From the NCBI RefSeq assembly GCF_028858515.1, contig NZ_JAPJZJ010000002.1, positions 124,001 through 188,000 on the forward strand: a stretch of 64,000 nucleotides of DNA, written 5' to 3'. Both the position numbers and the translations under genes were made by a program. Positions 53,026 through 61,854 of this stretch are shown one piece after another. The DNA is from Aurantiacibacter sp. D1-12. GTDB lineage: Bacteria; Pseudomonadota; Alphaproteobacteria; Sphingomonadales; Sphingomonadaceae. The first letter of the stretch is position 1. Each line of letters starts with the position of its first letter. Under the pieces are notes generated by a model. The model saw only the letters and a list, made by a program, of their open reading frames with translations. It was not told the origin of the DNA and did no database searches.

Positions 53026-53097
53026 CACAATCATCATGCACTGCAACAAAAATCGCGCAGCCTCTTGTGCGATGCAGCAAATTTGTGCATGATTGTG
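53026..53097. repeat. Imperfect inverted repeat upstream of the TorF-type porin
   Basis: CACAATCATCATGCAC (53026-53041) is nearly the reverse complement of GTGCATGATTGTG (53085-53097) with one three-base insertion. It lies in the 282-bp AT-richer gap between the phosphoesterase and porin genes, 98 bp before the porin ATG. It may be a regulator-binding region. No sigma-54 (GG-N10-GC) pattern fits. Confidence 0.4.
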
Positions 53098-53194
53098 TCG
53101 TTTTCGCGCGAATTGGCACAACAAAGATGCTGAAAACGCGAAGGCGCAGGTGGGACGAAGCATTGTTCACCACAAGCAATTGAGGAAATTGCCC

Positions 53195-53944
53195 ATGCTT
53201 ACGTCCGTACGCAGCCTCGCGGCTGCATCATTTTTTGCACTCACTACTGCCCTCGCCACGCCTGCCTTCGCGCAGGAAGAGGAAGACGACGGGATCGGCG
53301 TCGATGTTTCGGCCAACGTTGCCATTGTCAGCGAATACAAGTTCCGCGGTGTTTCACTGTCGGACGGGGATATCGCTGTTCAGGGCGGTGTCGATTTGAG
53401 CCTTCCTGCCGGTTTCTATGTCGGCACCTGGGCCTCTTCCATTGATGAAGACACTGTCGGCTACGGCCACACAGAGCTCGACATTTATGGCGGCTGGTCC
53501 GGCGAATTCGGCGCGATCTCCACCGATGTCGGGGTGATTATGTATATCTACCCCAACGCCGGTGCCGGTGATTTCGACTATGTCGAGGTCTATGGCTCGG
53601 TCGGCACCACGCTTGGCCCGGTCGAGGCTACGCTTGGCGTGGCCTATGCGCCCGAGCAGGATTCGCTTGCCGGGACCGACAACTTCTACGTCTATGGCGA
53701 TCTTGGCACGGGCATCCCGGGCACGCCGGTCTCGCTCTACGCCCACCTTGGCTACACCGATGGCTTTCTGACTTTCACCAATGACGGTGAAGCGCTCGAT
53801 TATGCGCTGGGTGCCGATGTAGCGCTGGGCAGCAATCTTTCCATCGGCGCTGCCTTTGTTGGCGTGGAAGGCGACGTGCTGATCGACCCGGACGGCACTT
53901 TTACCGACGATTCGGTGGTGCTGACCTTGTCGGCGAGCTTCTGA
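53195..53944 (+). CDS. TorF/Gcw_chp-family putative porin
   Basis: A 249-residue protein with a signal peptide ending TPAFA-Q (about residue 26) and then a barrel of alternating strands typical of the TIGR02001 family: NVAIVSEYKFRGVSLSDGD near the N-terminus, then repeated Gly/Tyr-rich strands, ending in VVLTLSASF (C-terminal Phe). Family members often sit beside nitrogen-regulation genes, but none is seen here. Start ATG 53195 follows GAGGAAATTGCCC. Its own terminator follows. Confidence 0.82.
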   Translation: MLTSVRSLAAASFFALTTALATPAFAQEEEDDGIGVDVSANVAIVSEYKFRGVSLSDGDIAVQGGVDLSLPAGFYVGTWASSIDEDTVGYGHTELDIYGGWSGEFGAISTDVGVIMYIYPNAGAGDFDYVEVYGSVGTTLGPVEATLGVAYAPEQDSLAGTDNFYVYGDLGTGIPGTPVSLYAHLGYTDGFLTFTNDGEALDYALGADVALGSNLSIGAAFVGVEGDVLIDPDGTFTDDSVVLTLSASF

Positions 53945-53977
53945 TCTCGAGATAAGCGCACGAAGCGAGGAACGGGA

Positions 53978-54008
53978 GGGCCTGTGCCGGGAACGGTGCA
54001 GGCCCTTT
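53978..54008 (+). terminator. Terminator after the porin gene
   Basis: GGGCCTGTGCCG pairs with CGGTGCAGGCCC (two G-T pairs) across a GGAA loop, followed by TTTCG, 34 bp after the porin stop. Confidence 0.75.
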
Positions 54009-54063
54009 CGTATTCGGCGCGGATATCTATATCGCAGCCTCAAAGCGCGAGACAGGAGCCATA

Positions 54064-54501
54064 ATGCCCAAGTACCTGCACACCATGATCCGCGTCACCG
54101 ACCCGGAAGCCACCGTCAAATTCTTCAACCTGATCGGGCTCGAGGAAGTCCGCCGGATGGAGAACGAGAAAGGCCGCTTCACATTGATCTTTATGGCGAC
54201 GCCGGGGCAGGAAGGCGTTGCCGAGGTTGAGCTGACATACAACTGGCCGCCAGAGGATGGCAGTGCGCCGGAGACCTATGATGGCGGCCGCAATTTCGGC
54301 CATCTCGCCTATCGCGTCGAAGACATATACGAGACGTGCCAAAAGCTGATGGATGCTGGGGTCACGATCAATCGTCCCCCGCGCGATGGGCATATGGCCT
54401 TCGTCCGCACGCCCGATGGGATCAGCATCGAATTGCTGCAGGATGGCTATCTTGACCCGCAGGAACCGTGGGCGAGCATGGAGAATACCGGCAGCTGGTA
54501 A
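54064..54501 (+). CDS. VOC family protein, glyoxalase I-like
   Basis: A 145-residue protein that resembles lactoylglutathione lyase (GloA): MPKYLHTMIRVTDPEATVKFFNLIGLEEV at the start with His7, AEVELTYNWPPE (metal-ligand Glu), GHLAYRVEDI (His), and IELLQD at the end (Glu). These four ligands are those of glyoxalase I, which clears methylglyoxal with glutathione. Orthology is probable; a related non-enzymatic VOC cannot be excluded. It lies 119 bp after the porin gene, beyond a terminator. Confidence 0.85.
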   Translation: MPKYLHTMIRVTDPEATVKFFNLIGLEEVRRMENEKGRFTLIFMATPGQEGVAEVELTYNWPPEDGSAPETYDGGRNFGHLAYRVEDIYETCQKLMDAGVTINRPPRDGHMAFVRTPDGISIELLQDGYLDPQEPWASMENTGSW

Positions 54502-54562
54502 GCACGCTCATGTGAGCAATTGCTTGCCTTTCGCCGCCAATATCGCCACCTGACGCCGCATT

Positions 54563-56065
54563 ATGCCAGCGCGCAAACTCCCCCAGGTGGTCATCATCGG
54601 CCGCCCCAATGTCGGCAAGTCGACTTTGTTCAACCGTCTGGTTGGCAAACGGTTGGCGCTGGTCGACGACCAACCAGGCGTCACACGCGACCGGCGCATG
54701 GGTGAAGCGGGGCTGCTCGGCCTCGAATTCGAAGCGGTCGATACGGCAGGTTGGGAAGGCGAGCAGGATGACAGTCTGCCCGCCCGCATGCGCGCACAAA
54801 CGCAGGTGTCGCTGAAAGGCGCTGATGCCGCGCTGTTCGTTTACGACAGCCGCGCGGGGCTTACTCCGCTCGATGAAGAAATCGGCCAATGGCTGCGCGA
54901 GCAGGAAGTGCCCGTAGTCATCGTCGCCAACAAGGCGGAAGGCAATGCGGGCGAAAGCGGCATTCTGGAAGGCTACTCGCTGGGACTGGGCGAGCCTGTT
55001 CCGGTCAGCGCGGAGCATGGTGAAGGCGTGGCCGATCTCTACGCTGCGCTGATCCCGCTGATTGGCGAGAGGGCCGAGCAGCTCGAGCTGGAAGCCGAGC
55101 AAGCCGCAGCGATCGCGGCGAACGAACTGGCCGCACGCGCCGCTGCCGCAGCTGAGGCGGGCGAAGAATTCGAGCTGGAAGAGCACGATCCCGAAGCGCC
55201 GCTAAGCCTCGCCATCGTGGGCCGACCAAACGCGGGCAAGTCCACGCTGGTCAACCGCATGCTGGGCGAGGATCGCCTGCTGACCGGCCCGGAAGCCGGC
55301 ATTACCCGCGATTCCATCGCGGTCGATTGGGAATGGAACGATCCCAAGTCAGGCGAAACACGGATCATCAAACTGATCGACACCGCCGGCATGCGGAAGC
55401 GCGCCAAGGTGGTCGACAAACTGGAGAAGCTCTCGGTCTCCGATGGTCTGCGCGCGGTAGACTATGCCGAAGTGGTTGTGCTGTTGCTCGATGCGACACG
55501 CGGCCTTGAAGTGCAAGATCTCAAAATCGCCAGCAAGGTTCTCGAAGAGGGTCGCGCGCTGATGGTCGCGATCAACAAGTGGGACGTGGCCGAAGACGCA
55601 TCATCTCTGTTCAACGGCATCCGTAGCGCGCTTGAAGAAGGGTTGTCCCAGCTCCGCGGCGTGCCGCTGTTTGCCGTTTCCGCCATGACCGGATCGGGCA
55701 TCGACACCATGCTGCGCGCCGCCTTCAAGCTGCGCGACGACTGGAGCCGCCGCGTCCCGACATCGGCGCTTAATCGCTGGTTTGACGATGCGATGGCAAA
55801 CAATCCGCCCCCTGCCCCTGGCGGTCGACGCATCAAGCTGCGCTACATCACGCAGGTCGGCACTCGTCCGCCCCGCTTCGTGATCTTCGGCTCTCGACTG
55901 GAAAGTCTGCCGACCAGTTATGAGCGATACCTGCTCAATGGCATCCGCAAATCGCTGGGCTTTGGTGCTGTGCCGGTGCGGCTGACTTTGAAGAGCCCCA
56001 AGAACCCCTACGATTCAAACCGCGGCGGTGGCGGCAAGTTCAGCGGTGGCGAAGGGCGAGATTAG
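54563..56065 (+). CDS. der: Ribosome biogenesis GTPase Der
   Basis: Der/EngA, 500 residues, with two tandem GTPase domains and a KH-like C-terminus. The first G1 is GRPNVGKS (13-20), and its G3 is in VDTAGWEGE. The second G1 is GRPNAGKS, followed by the G3 sequence LIDTAGMRKR and the G4 sequence NKWD. An Ala/Glu-rich linker between the two domains (about 170-215) is longer than in E. coli Der. It acts in 50S assembly. Its stop overlaps the stop of the convergent hydrolase gene (TTAG). Confidence 0.96.
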   Translation: MPARKLPQVVIIGRPNVGKSTLFNRLVGKRLALVDDQPGVTRDRRMGEAGLLGLEFEAVDTAGWEGEQDDSLPARMRAQTQVSLKGADAALFVYDSRAGLTPLDEEIGQWLREQEVPVVIVANKAEGNAGESGILEGYSLGLGEPVPVSAEHGEGVADLYAALIPLIGERAEQLELEAEQAAAIAANELAARAAAAAEAGEEFELEEHDPEAPLSLAIVGRPNAGKSTLVNRMLGEDRLLTGPEAGITRDSIAVDWEWNDPKSGETRIIKLIDTAGMRKRAKVVDKLEKLSVSDGLRAVDYAEVVVLLLDATRGLEVQDLKIASKVLEEGRALMVAINKWDVAEDASSLFNGIRSALEEGLSQLRGVPLFAVSAMTGSGIDTMLRAAFKLRDDWSRRVPTSALNRWFDDAMANNPPPAPGGRRIKLRYITQVGTRPPRFVIFGSRLESLPTSYERYLLNGIRKSLGFGAVPVRLTLKSPKNPYDSNRGGGGKFSGGEGRD

Positions 56066-56928
56066 GCGCACGCCTCGTTCAGCCAATCCCAAAACTCATC
56101 CCACAGTCGTTCGCGTCCTTTGCGCAATGCACCTTCGTGGCCGATCCGCTTGACGCCCACATCAGCCGGCTTTCGCATAACGATTTCGGTTGGCGCGTTG
56201 GGATAGCTTTTCAGCAGTTCGCGGGCTGCGCGAGGTGTTGCAATCGGATCATCGGGGAAAATCCATGACCGGATAGGCGCTTCGATTTCAGAATAGTGAT
56301 TGGGCACCAGATAGCTGTTCAGCTCGCTGCGAAAATAGGAACGTCTGTGGCTCCATCGCCGCCATGTCTTGAACAGCTTTGGCGGCAGTGGCTCGCCATT
56401 CCAGCCACCGATCTGCGCAATATAGCCGTGCCTTGCCAGCGAGTAGTTGCCCAGAATCCACCAGAAATAGAGCTCCTTCGGAACGTCACGGCGGTGGTGC
56501 GCTCCCCAAAAGCCCGTACCGACAGACACGAACGCGTGGCGCCTGACCCGCGAGTGGTTGGCAGCGAGCCCAACGATATGGCCGCCTACGCTGTGCGCGA
56601 CATGGCCGATCGGCAAGTCAGGGGCGGCGTCGGCTAAGGCAGAAATTGCTGCCGCAAGATCCAGGCATCCCCAGTCCGGCAAATCAATATCGGAGGTGGC
56701 GAGGTCCTCAGCAGCTGATCCCGCAATCCCGCGGTAGTCATATGTCATGACTACCGCGCCCTTGGCAGCGAAGTACCTCGCAACATCGCGATAGAACTGG
56801 CGTGGAAAACCAGTGCCCGCAGAAATCAGGATTGCTGCGTTAGGATCTGGCCCCCGGTAGATGTCAGCAGCCAGCCGCCATCCATCGGATGCCTGAAATA
56901 TCAATTCTTCGGGCTGGGGCCCGTCCAT
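56062..56928 (-). CDS. Alpha/beta hydrolase
   Basis: A 288-residue alpha/beta-hydrolase fold protein. The nucleophile elbow is AHSVGGH (about 110-116) in place of GHSxGG, and an oxyanion region SAGTGFPRQF lies after strand 3. A late catalytic Asp (DDPIATP) and a likely His (GHEGALRKG) complete the triad. The substrate is unknown. Convergent to der with a 4-bp stop overlap. Confidence 0.82.
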   Translation of the reverse strand: MDGPQPEELIFQASDGWRLAADIYRGPDPNAAILISAGTGFPRQFYRDVARYFAAKGAVVMTYDYRGIAGSAAEDLATSDIDLPDWGCLDLAAAISALADAAPDLPIGHVAHSVGGHIVGLAANHSRVRRHAFVSVGTGFWGAHHRRDVPKELYFWWILGNYSLARHGYIAQIGGWNGEPLPPKLFKTWRRWSHRRSYFRSELNSYLVPNHYSEIEAPIRSWIFPDDPIATPRAARELLKSYPNAPTEIVMRKPADVGVKRIGHEGALRKGRERLWDEFWDWLNEACA

Positions 56929-56951
56929 GGTCTTGGGTGCTCGCGGCGTGG

Positions 56952-57440
56952 TCAGCCCTCACCGTCTCCGGCAGCCTTGCTCTGCAACTGCACGTAGTTT
57001 TCCAGCCCCATGCGCTCAATCATATCGAACTGGGTTTCGAGGAAGTCGACGTGCTCTTCCTCGTTGTCGAGAATATGGGCGAAGAGATCGCGGCTGACAT
57101 AGTCGCGCACGCTTTCGCAGTATTCGATGGCATCACGCAGCAGCGGTATGGCTTTCTCTTCGAGCACCATGTCGGCCTTGAGGATTTCCTCGACCGTTTC
57201 ACCGACCTGAAGCTTGTGGATCGCCTGAAAATTGGGAAGCCCGTTCAGGAACAAGACGCGCTCTGCCAGCTTGTCTGCGTGCTCCATCTCCTCGATCGAT
57301 TCCTTGCGCTCGTAAGCAGCAAGTTTGGCCACGCCCCAATCGTCGAGCACGCGATAATGCAGCCAGTACTGGTTGATCGCCGTCAGCTCGTTTGTGAGCG
57401 CCTGATTGAGAAATTCGATGACTTTTGCGTCGCCCTTCAT
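56952..57440 (-). CDS. bfr: Bacterioferritin
   Basis: A 162-residue ferritin-fold iron-storage protein. All di-iron ferroxidase ligands are present: E18, E51, H54, E94, E127 and H130. M52 supplies the heme ligand shared between two subunits. It stores iron as a mineral in a 24-subunit shell. It is separated from bfd by a terminator, so it is transcribed on its own. In many species Bfr and Bfd work together to release stored iron. Confidence 0.96.
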   Translation of the reverse strand: MKGDAKVIEFLNQALTNELTAINQYWLHYRVLDDWGVAKLAAYERKESIEEMEHADKLAERVLFLNGLPNFQAIHKLQVGETVEEILKADMVLEEKAIPLLRDAIEYCESVRDYVSRDLFAHILDNEEEHVDFLETQFDMIERMGLENYVQLQSKAAGDGEG

Positions 57441-57524
57441 GGGTCACACTCCATTGCTTCCTGTTGGCGGCGATAAACGCCGGAAGCGGGGCGAATTGCA
57501 AGGGCAGGCCATCCAAAAACACGC

Positions 57525-57547
57525 GAAAAAGCGCAGAAATCTGCGCT
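57525..57547 (-). terminator. bfd: Terminator of bfd
   Basis: On the minus strand AGCGCAG pairs with CTGCGCT across a short ATTT loop and continues into TTTTTCG, 30 bp after the bfd stop and 85 bp upstream of the bfr start. Confidence 0.85.
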
Positions 57548-57576
57548 ATTGCGAATGCGTAGCAGAACTAGGGAAA

Positions 57577-57768
57577 TTAGGCGGCGAAGGCCGGATCGAT
57601 CAGCGCTTCACGCTCTTCACGGATCACGTCATCGGCTTCATCAAGGCAGTTGCCGCATTGCGGACGTTTGCCCAGCTTCGCGTACACAGTTTCGGCGTTG
57701 CCATCGTACTGGCGCGCTGCCTTGCGCAGATCACATTCGCGAATCGCATTGCAGATGCAGGTGTACAT
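57577..57768 (-). CDS. bfd: Bacterioferritin-associated ferredoxin
   Basis: A 63-residue [2Fe-2S] ferredoxin-like protein. Cluster ligands are C4 and C6 in MYTCICNAI and C38 and C41 in QCGNCLDE. It binds bacterioferritin and passes electrons to release Fe(II). Start at 57768, after which the frame opens with the family N-terminus; a longer frame begins 30 bp upstream. A Fur-box-like palindrome lies 65 bp before the ATG, consistent with iron-responsive control. Confidence 0.92.
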   Translation of the reverse strand: MYTCICNAIRECDLRKAARQYDGNAETVYAKLGKRPQCGNCLDEADDVIREEREALIDPAFAA

Positions 57769-57832
57769 GTGGGCGCAAAACTCCGTTGACGCCCACATTG
57801 TTAATGCGAGTCGCTTGCAATTACAAGGCTAA

Positions 57833-57847
57833 TGAGAATTATTCTCA
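57833..57847. promoter_or_regulatory. Fur-box-like palindrome upstream of bfd
   Basis: TGAGAAT and ATTCTCA form a perfect 7-bp inverted repeat around a single T, matching the core of Fur boxes. It lies 65 bp upstream of bfd on the same strand and is 9 bp past the stop of the DUF418 gene. Expected to repress bfd when iron is plentiful. Confidence 0.8.
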
Positions 57848-57855
57848 ACTTTTCT

Positions 57856-59136
57856 CTAGCGCTTGAGGGGGAAGCGCTTGCCGTAGGTCAGGCAACGCCA
57901 CAGCCATTCGAGCGGACCGTAGCGATATCGCTCCAGCCAGGGCTTGGACCACAACAGCATGACCGCCCATGCCATCGCCACAACGAGATAAAGTTCGGGC
58001 CGCGAGAGCTCGCCCCACAAGCCTCCGGCCCAAGGATGGAAGATGAGCATCATCAGGACTGATGTGCCAAGGTAGTTGGTAAAGGCGGCGCGACCTGCAG
58101 CGGACAAACGCTCTGCCAGCCACCCGCTCGCCGTTTCGCCATAGATCGCCATGATAGCGACGAAACCGAGCACAACCGGCAGCTTCGGATAATGGAGATA
58201 ACCGGTGAGTGCGGCGACGCCTTCCCAGAAGGTGACCCCATTGGCAGCTACGCCAATACCGATGAGCAAGGTCAACAGTGACCCGCTCACAATGCCGATC
58301 CAGCCCCACATCAGTTGTTTCCGCCGGTTCAGCGCGCCACTGAACATGCCCACTTTGTAGAGCCCCATCCCGATCAGGATCAGCGGAACGGTCTCGAAGA
58401 ACAGCATGAGCGGCGCATTGACGAAGGGATCGGAGATATGTTCGGAAACATTGTGCTGCACAAACTCCGGGTAGCTTCCTTCCGTCAGGATCACGGTTTC
58501 CGCCGCATCGTCCCCAAGCAATTCGGCCTGAGCCTCCTCAACCCCGACGACCATCTCGGCGAACTTGGGGTTGGCTGAGGCGCCAGTGTCCATCACGAGC
58601 GAAGGCAAGGCGTTGAACAGGACAAACAGAGTGCCGCCGATGATGTAGGTCAGTAGGCCCATCACCAGCAGGTTGCGGCCTGACATCTTGAGGAACGCCA
58701 GAGCCACAAACCCGCCCAGAGCGTAGAGGGTGAGGATGTCACCGCGCCAGATCATCAGGAAATGGAAAAGCCCGAAGAGCAACAGCCAGAACAGCCTGCG
58801 CGCGAGCAACCATTTGCTTGCCCCTCGCTCCCAGGCTTTCTCCATGAAGAGGATGAGACCGACGCCGAACAGGATAGTGAACAGTCCGCGCATCTTCCCG
58901 TCGATGAGGGTGAACTGGGTGATCCACATCCAGTAGTCGGGATCGCCCGCATCGGAGACAAAACCGCCCGGCCACATGTAGGCCATCTGTGGCTGCCCGA
59001 AGAACACGATATTCGCGGCCAGAATGCCCAGCACCGCGATGCCGCGGATCAGATCCAGACTGGCTAGACGATTGCCCTGTACAACCGGAGTTACGCTCTC
59101 CTGTTCGCTATCCGGCGTTGCCGCGACTTCACTCAT
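57856..59136 (-). CDS. DUF418 domain polytopic membrane protein
   Basis: A 426-residue inner-membrane protein with about ten hydrophobic helices. An N-terminal LASLDLIRGIAVLGILAANIVFFGQP matches the DUF418 start, and the C-terminal DUF418 region has TNYLGTSVLMMLIFH and WLERYRYGPLEWLWRCLTYG. The family is often near heme or membrane-acyltransferase genes; function is not established. Its upstream bfd neighbour has a Fur box, but the two are on the same strand only by proximity. Confidence 0.85.
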   Translation of the reverse strand: MSEVAATPDSEQESVTPVVQGNRLASLDLIRGIAVLGILAANIVFFGQPQMAYMWPGGFVSDAGDPDYWMWITQFTLIDGKMRGLFTILFGVGLILFMEKAWERGASKWLLARRLFWLLLFGLFHFLMIWRGDILTLYALGGFVALAFLKMSGRNLLVMGLLTYIIGGTLFVLFNALPSLVMDTGASANPKFAEMVVGVEEAQAELLGDDAAETVILTEGSYPEFVQHNVSEHISDPFVNAPLMLFFETVPLILIGMGLYKVGMFSGALNRRKQLMWGWIGIVSGSLLTLLIGIGVAANGVTFWEGVAALTGYLHYPKLPVVLGFVAIMAIYGETASGWLAERLSAAGRAAFTNYLGTSVLMMLIFHPWAGGLWGELSRPELYLVVAMAWAVMLLWSKPWLERYRYGPLEWLWRCLTYGKRFPLKR

Positions 59137-59211
59137 CTTGTGATCCCCTTCACACGTCCCGCGCCACTGTAACGTGGTCCGCGGAATTGGGAAGCGGGCA
59201 GTTGTAGAAGA

Positions 59212-60375
59212 TCAGTTACGGGTGACGAGGCAATCCTGCCCCGCGCGGCGCAGTGCGTTGCACGCTGTCTGTGCTTCGTTACGGGTCGCGAAGCCACCGG
59301 CCTGCAAACGGGTTACGCGGCCTGTCGGAATGAGCAAACGCTCCCGGCCCGCAAGTTCTGGACGGGACGAGAGGCGGTTCCACAAACGCTCCGCATTGCC
59401 AGCAACGCCAAAGGCGCCGAGCTGCACACGCCACGGACCGCTCGTGCGCGCCGGTGCAGGAGCGGGAGCAGGCTCCGGACGGCGGGCTGCAGGCGGAGGC
59501 GTTGGCTCTGGCGTGCGGGCCACTGTAACGGGCTGTGACGGAGGTGGCGTTGGCGTCCGGCTGGACGAAGCAAAGCTTGCGCCTGCAGCCCCCGGATCCT
59601 CGGTACCCGTCGCAATCCGCGCCTGACGCACGGCTTCCTGTGCAGCGGCAACAGATGGCGATACTTCGACTGTCGGGATCGGGCGCGGTACACGCGGGCT
59701 GGTCGTCGGACGCGCCTGTGGTGGAGGCGCAGACTGCGCGACTTGCGGTCCCATCGTTCCAAGGTCGGCGGCTGCCAGTTCTACGGCGCGGGCTTGCTCC
59801 GCTTCAGTCTGAAGCTGGCGGGCAAGCGCCGCAGCAGCCTGACGTTGCTCGATCGGAATGTGCTGGTCCATCTGCGTGATCGCTGCGCCCGCTTGCGGAA
59901 GACCCTCTGCATTGGCGAGAGACAACAGCGCATAGGCGCGTACCCAGTCACGACCGACAAGGTCTCCGTTAAAGTGCGCGATACCGAGCAGATACTGCGC
60001 GCGCGGATCACCCCGGCGTGCTGCGCCCTGAACATAGGGAAGCGCCTGTTCGCGGCGACCATCCTGAAAAAGCATGAGGCCATAGGTATCGGCAGCTTGC
60101 ACATGTCCGGCCTGCGCGGCGCGAGCATAGAGCTCTTCTGCACGCGCCATGTCCTGCGGCACACCGCGCCCCAGACGATAGGCCTGCGCCAGATTGAACA
60201 TCGCATCGGGGTCACCCGCCGCAGCAGGCGCTTGCCACTCAACCACCGCAGCAGCGTAGTCTCCGCGGCTCCACGCCTCCACACCTTCGCGAACCTGTGC
60301 CGCAAGCGGCGTGGCAATAGCGGCAGCGGCGACGAAGCCGGTGGCCCAGACAAGAACAGTCTTCTTAAGCGACAT
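59212..60375 (-). CDS. Exported Sel1-repeat protein with C-terminal SPOR domain
   Basis: A 387-residue protein with a signal peptide (ending near PLAA-Q, about residue 27). A Sel1-type repeat region (about 45-160) carries AMFNLAQAYRLGRGVPQDMARAEELYARAA and two further units. A Pro/Thr/Arg-rich linker (about 215-300) follows, then a SPOR domain at the C-terminus (about 312-387: WRVQLGAFGVAGNAERLWN, then GFATRNEAQTACNAL). SPOR domains bind denuded glycan strands at the division septum. Start 60375. Divergent from the ParA operon, whose last gene also ends in a SPOR domain. Confidence 0.8.
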   Translation of the reverse strand: MSLKKTVLVWATGFVAAAAIATPLAAQVREGVEAWSRGDYAAAVVEWQAPAAAGDPDAMFNLAQAYRLGRGVPQDMARAEELYARAAQAGHVQAADTYGLMLFQDGRREQALPYVQGAARRGDPRAQYLLGIAHFNGDLVGRDWVRAYALLSLANAEGLPQAGAAITQMDQHIPIEQRQAAAALARQLQTEAEQARAVELAAADLGTMGPQVAQSAPPPQARPTTSPRVPRPIPTVEVSPSVAAAQEAVRQARIATGTEDPGAAGASFASSSRTPTPPPSQPVTVARTPEPTPPPAARRPEPAPAPAPARTSGPWRVQLGAFGVAGNAERLWNRLSSRPELAGRERLLIPTGRVTRLQAGGFATRNEAQTACNALRRAGQDCLVTRN

Positions 60376-60570
60376 CCATGCGATCCCGTGTGGCGATACG
60401 TTGAAACGAGACTGCCATAGTAAACGCCACATTAGCAAAGCGTTTATGGCACCCGATTATTTCTTCCCGTGCAAAACGCCATCTCCTGCGGGATACGACA
60501 AATTACAGGTTGCAGGTGCAGCAATTGCGCAATCCCCGCTGCGTGACGTCACACATTCAATGATCCCGAA

Positions 60571-60585
60571 TTAACTCAAAATAAA
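60571..60585. promoter_or_regulatory. Possible CtrA half-site upstream of the ParA operon
   Basis: TTAA-N7-TAAA at 60571-60585 differs by one base from the CtrA TTAA-N7-TTAA pattern, about 78 bp before the ParA start. A perfect 10-bp palindrome GTGACGTCAC also lies at 60543-60552. Both are in the 287-bp divergent region. This is a weak hint of cell-cycle control, in line with the chpT gene in this window. Confidence 0.3.
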
Positions 60586-60662
60586 CGGTATCCTGCGAAG
60601 CCATGCCCCGGAAAGCCCGCAAACCATCCCGGTCCGGGTAAGAGATTTTAGGGGGAACAGCC

Positions 60663-61373
60663 TTGCGCGTTCTAGCTTTGGCATCACAGAAGGGTGGCTC
60701 GGGTAAGACCACTCTTTCCGGGCATCTGGCCGTACAGGCACAGCGTGCCGGCGCCGGTCCCGTCGTTCTGATCGACATCGATCCGCAGGGTTCGCTTGCC
60801 GACTGGTGGAATGAGCGTGAGGCCGAATTCCCGGCTTTCGCCCAGACGACTGTCGCACGGCTGGCCAACGACCTTGCAATCCTGCGCCAGCAGGGTTTCA
60901 AGCTCGCTGTCATCGACACGCCTCCTGCCATTACCATGGCGATCCAGTCAGTGATCTCGGTTGCAGAGCTGATGGTCGTACCGACCCGCCCCAGCCCGCA
61001 CGATCTGCGCGCTGTCGGTGCTACGGTTGACCTGTGCGAACGCGCCGGCAAGCCGCTGATCTTCGTTGTGAACGCCGCCACCCCCAAGGCCAAGATCACT
61101 TCGGAAGCGGCCGTTGCCCTTTCGCAGCACGGCACCGTTGCCCCGATCACCGTCCACCACCGCACCGATTTTGCCGCCTCGATGATCGATGGCCGCACGG
61201 TGATGGAAGTGGATCCGGAAGGCCGCTCCGCGCAGGAAGTCACCGCACTGTGGCACTATGTGGCAGACCGCCTTGAAAAGAACTTCCGCCGCACCGTATT
61301 TGCCGCTCCGGGCCAGCGCCCGCAGACCGGCAACTCGCAGCAGGCAGGCTTCGGCCGCCGGGTGGCACAGTAA
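60663..61373 (+). CDS. ParA family ATPase, ParF-sized
   Basis: A 236-residue ParA/MinD-type ATPase without an N-terminal HTH, so of the compact type Ib (ParF) size. The deviant Walker A is KGGSGKTT (about 10-17) with its signature lysine, Walker A' is in LIDIDPQGS, and Walker B is VIDTPPA. A TTG start with GGGGG 7-11 bp upstream suggests modest translation. It is directly followed, with a one-base overlap (TAATG), by a ribbon-helix-helix protein and then a TPR-SPOR lipoprotein. On a chromosome this is more likely to position a protein or wall complex than to partition DNA. Confidence 0.85.
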   Translation: MRVLALASQKGGSGKTTLSGHLAVQAQRAGAGPVVLIDIDPQGSLADWWNEREAEFPAFAQTTVARLANDLAILRQQGFKLAVIDTPPAITMAIQSVISVAELMVVPTRPSPHDLRAVGATVDLCERAGKPLIFVVNAATPKAKITSEAAVALSQHGTVAPITVHHRTDFAASMIDGRTVMEVDPEGRSAQEVTALWHYVADRLEKNFRRTVFAAPGQRPQTGNSQQAGFGRRVAQ

Positions 61374-61840
61374 TGAGCAGCTCGGCCGCCAGCGAAACCC
61401 AGTTCGCCTCTCTCGGGCCGATGCTTCTGGCCCGCAAGGGAACCGCCAAGCCCGCCATGCGCGCGCAGCTGACTACTTCAGATCGCACCGCACAACTGGG
61501 CGATGACTTTGACGATCTGGCCGATAGCCAGTCGGATCTGGGTTGGAATGACATGGGTGAGAACGATCAGGTCGTTCCCCTGCCCGTTGCTAACAATCGT
61601 CCGCACATCATGCCCGATGCACCTGTGAAGGCGCGCCGCAGCGCCGTGTCGCAGGGAAAGCGCGCAGCCTTCACGCTGCGCCTTGATGCGGAGCGTCACC
61701 TTAAGATGCGCCTTGCCAGCACCATGCAAGACATGAGCGCGCAGGCACTCGTCACCGAAGCGCTAGACCGCTTCCTTGACGCAATTCCTGAACTCGATGC
61801 CATCGCCGCACAGGTGAATGGCAAGAAGAACACGGCCTGA
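61373..61840 (+). CDS. ParG-like ribbon-helix-helix protein coupled to ParA
   Basis: A 155-residue protein. The first 90 residues are polar and acidic with little predicted structure. The C-terminal 60 residues (from RAAFTLRLDAERHLKMRLAS, about 97-116, to ALVTEALDRFLD) look like a ribbon-helix-helix fold: one basic strand, then two helices. A disordered N-tail plus RHH is the ParG layout that activates ParF ATPases and binds centromere DNA. Its ATG overlaps the ParA stop (TAATG), so the two are coupled. No similar gene is named in my memory of chromosomal loci. Confidence 0.65.
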   Translation: MSSSAASETQFASLGPMLLARKGTAKPAMRAQLTTSDRTAQLGDDFDDLADSQSDLGWNDMGENDQVVPLPVANNRPHIMPDAPVKARRSAVSQGKRAAFTLRLDAERHLKMRLASTMQDMSAQALVTEALDRFLDAIPELDAIAAQVNGKKNTA

Positions 61841-61854
61841 AGGGAAACCTGACT

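Noticed and set aside
53098-53194. Sigma-54 promoter (TTGGCAC...GATGCT) before the porin gene
   Set aside because: The distance between the GG and GC elements is two bases too long for a -24/-12 promoter.
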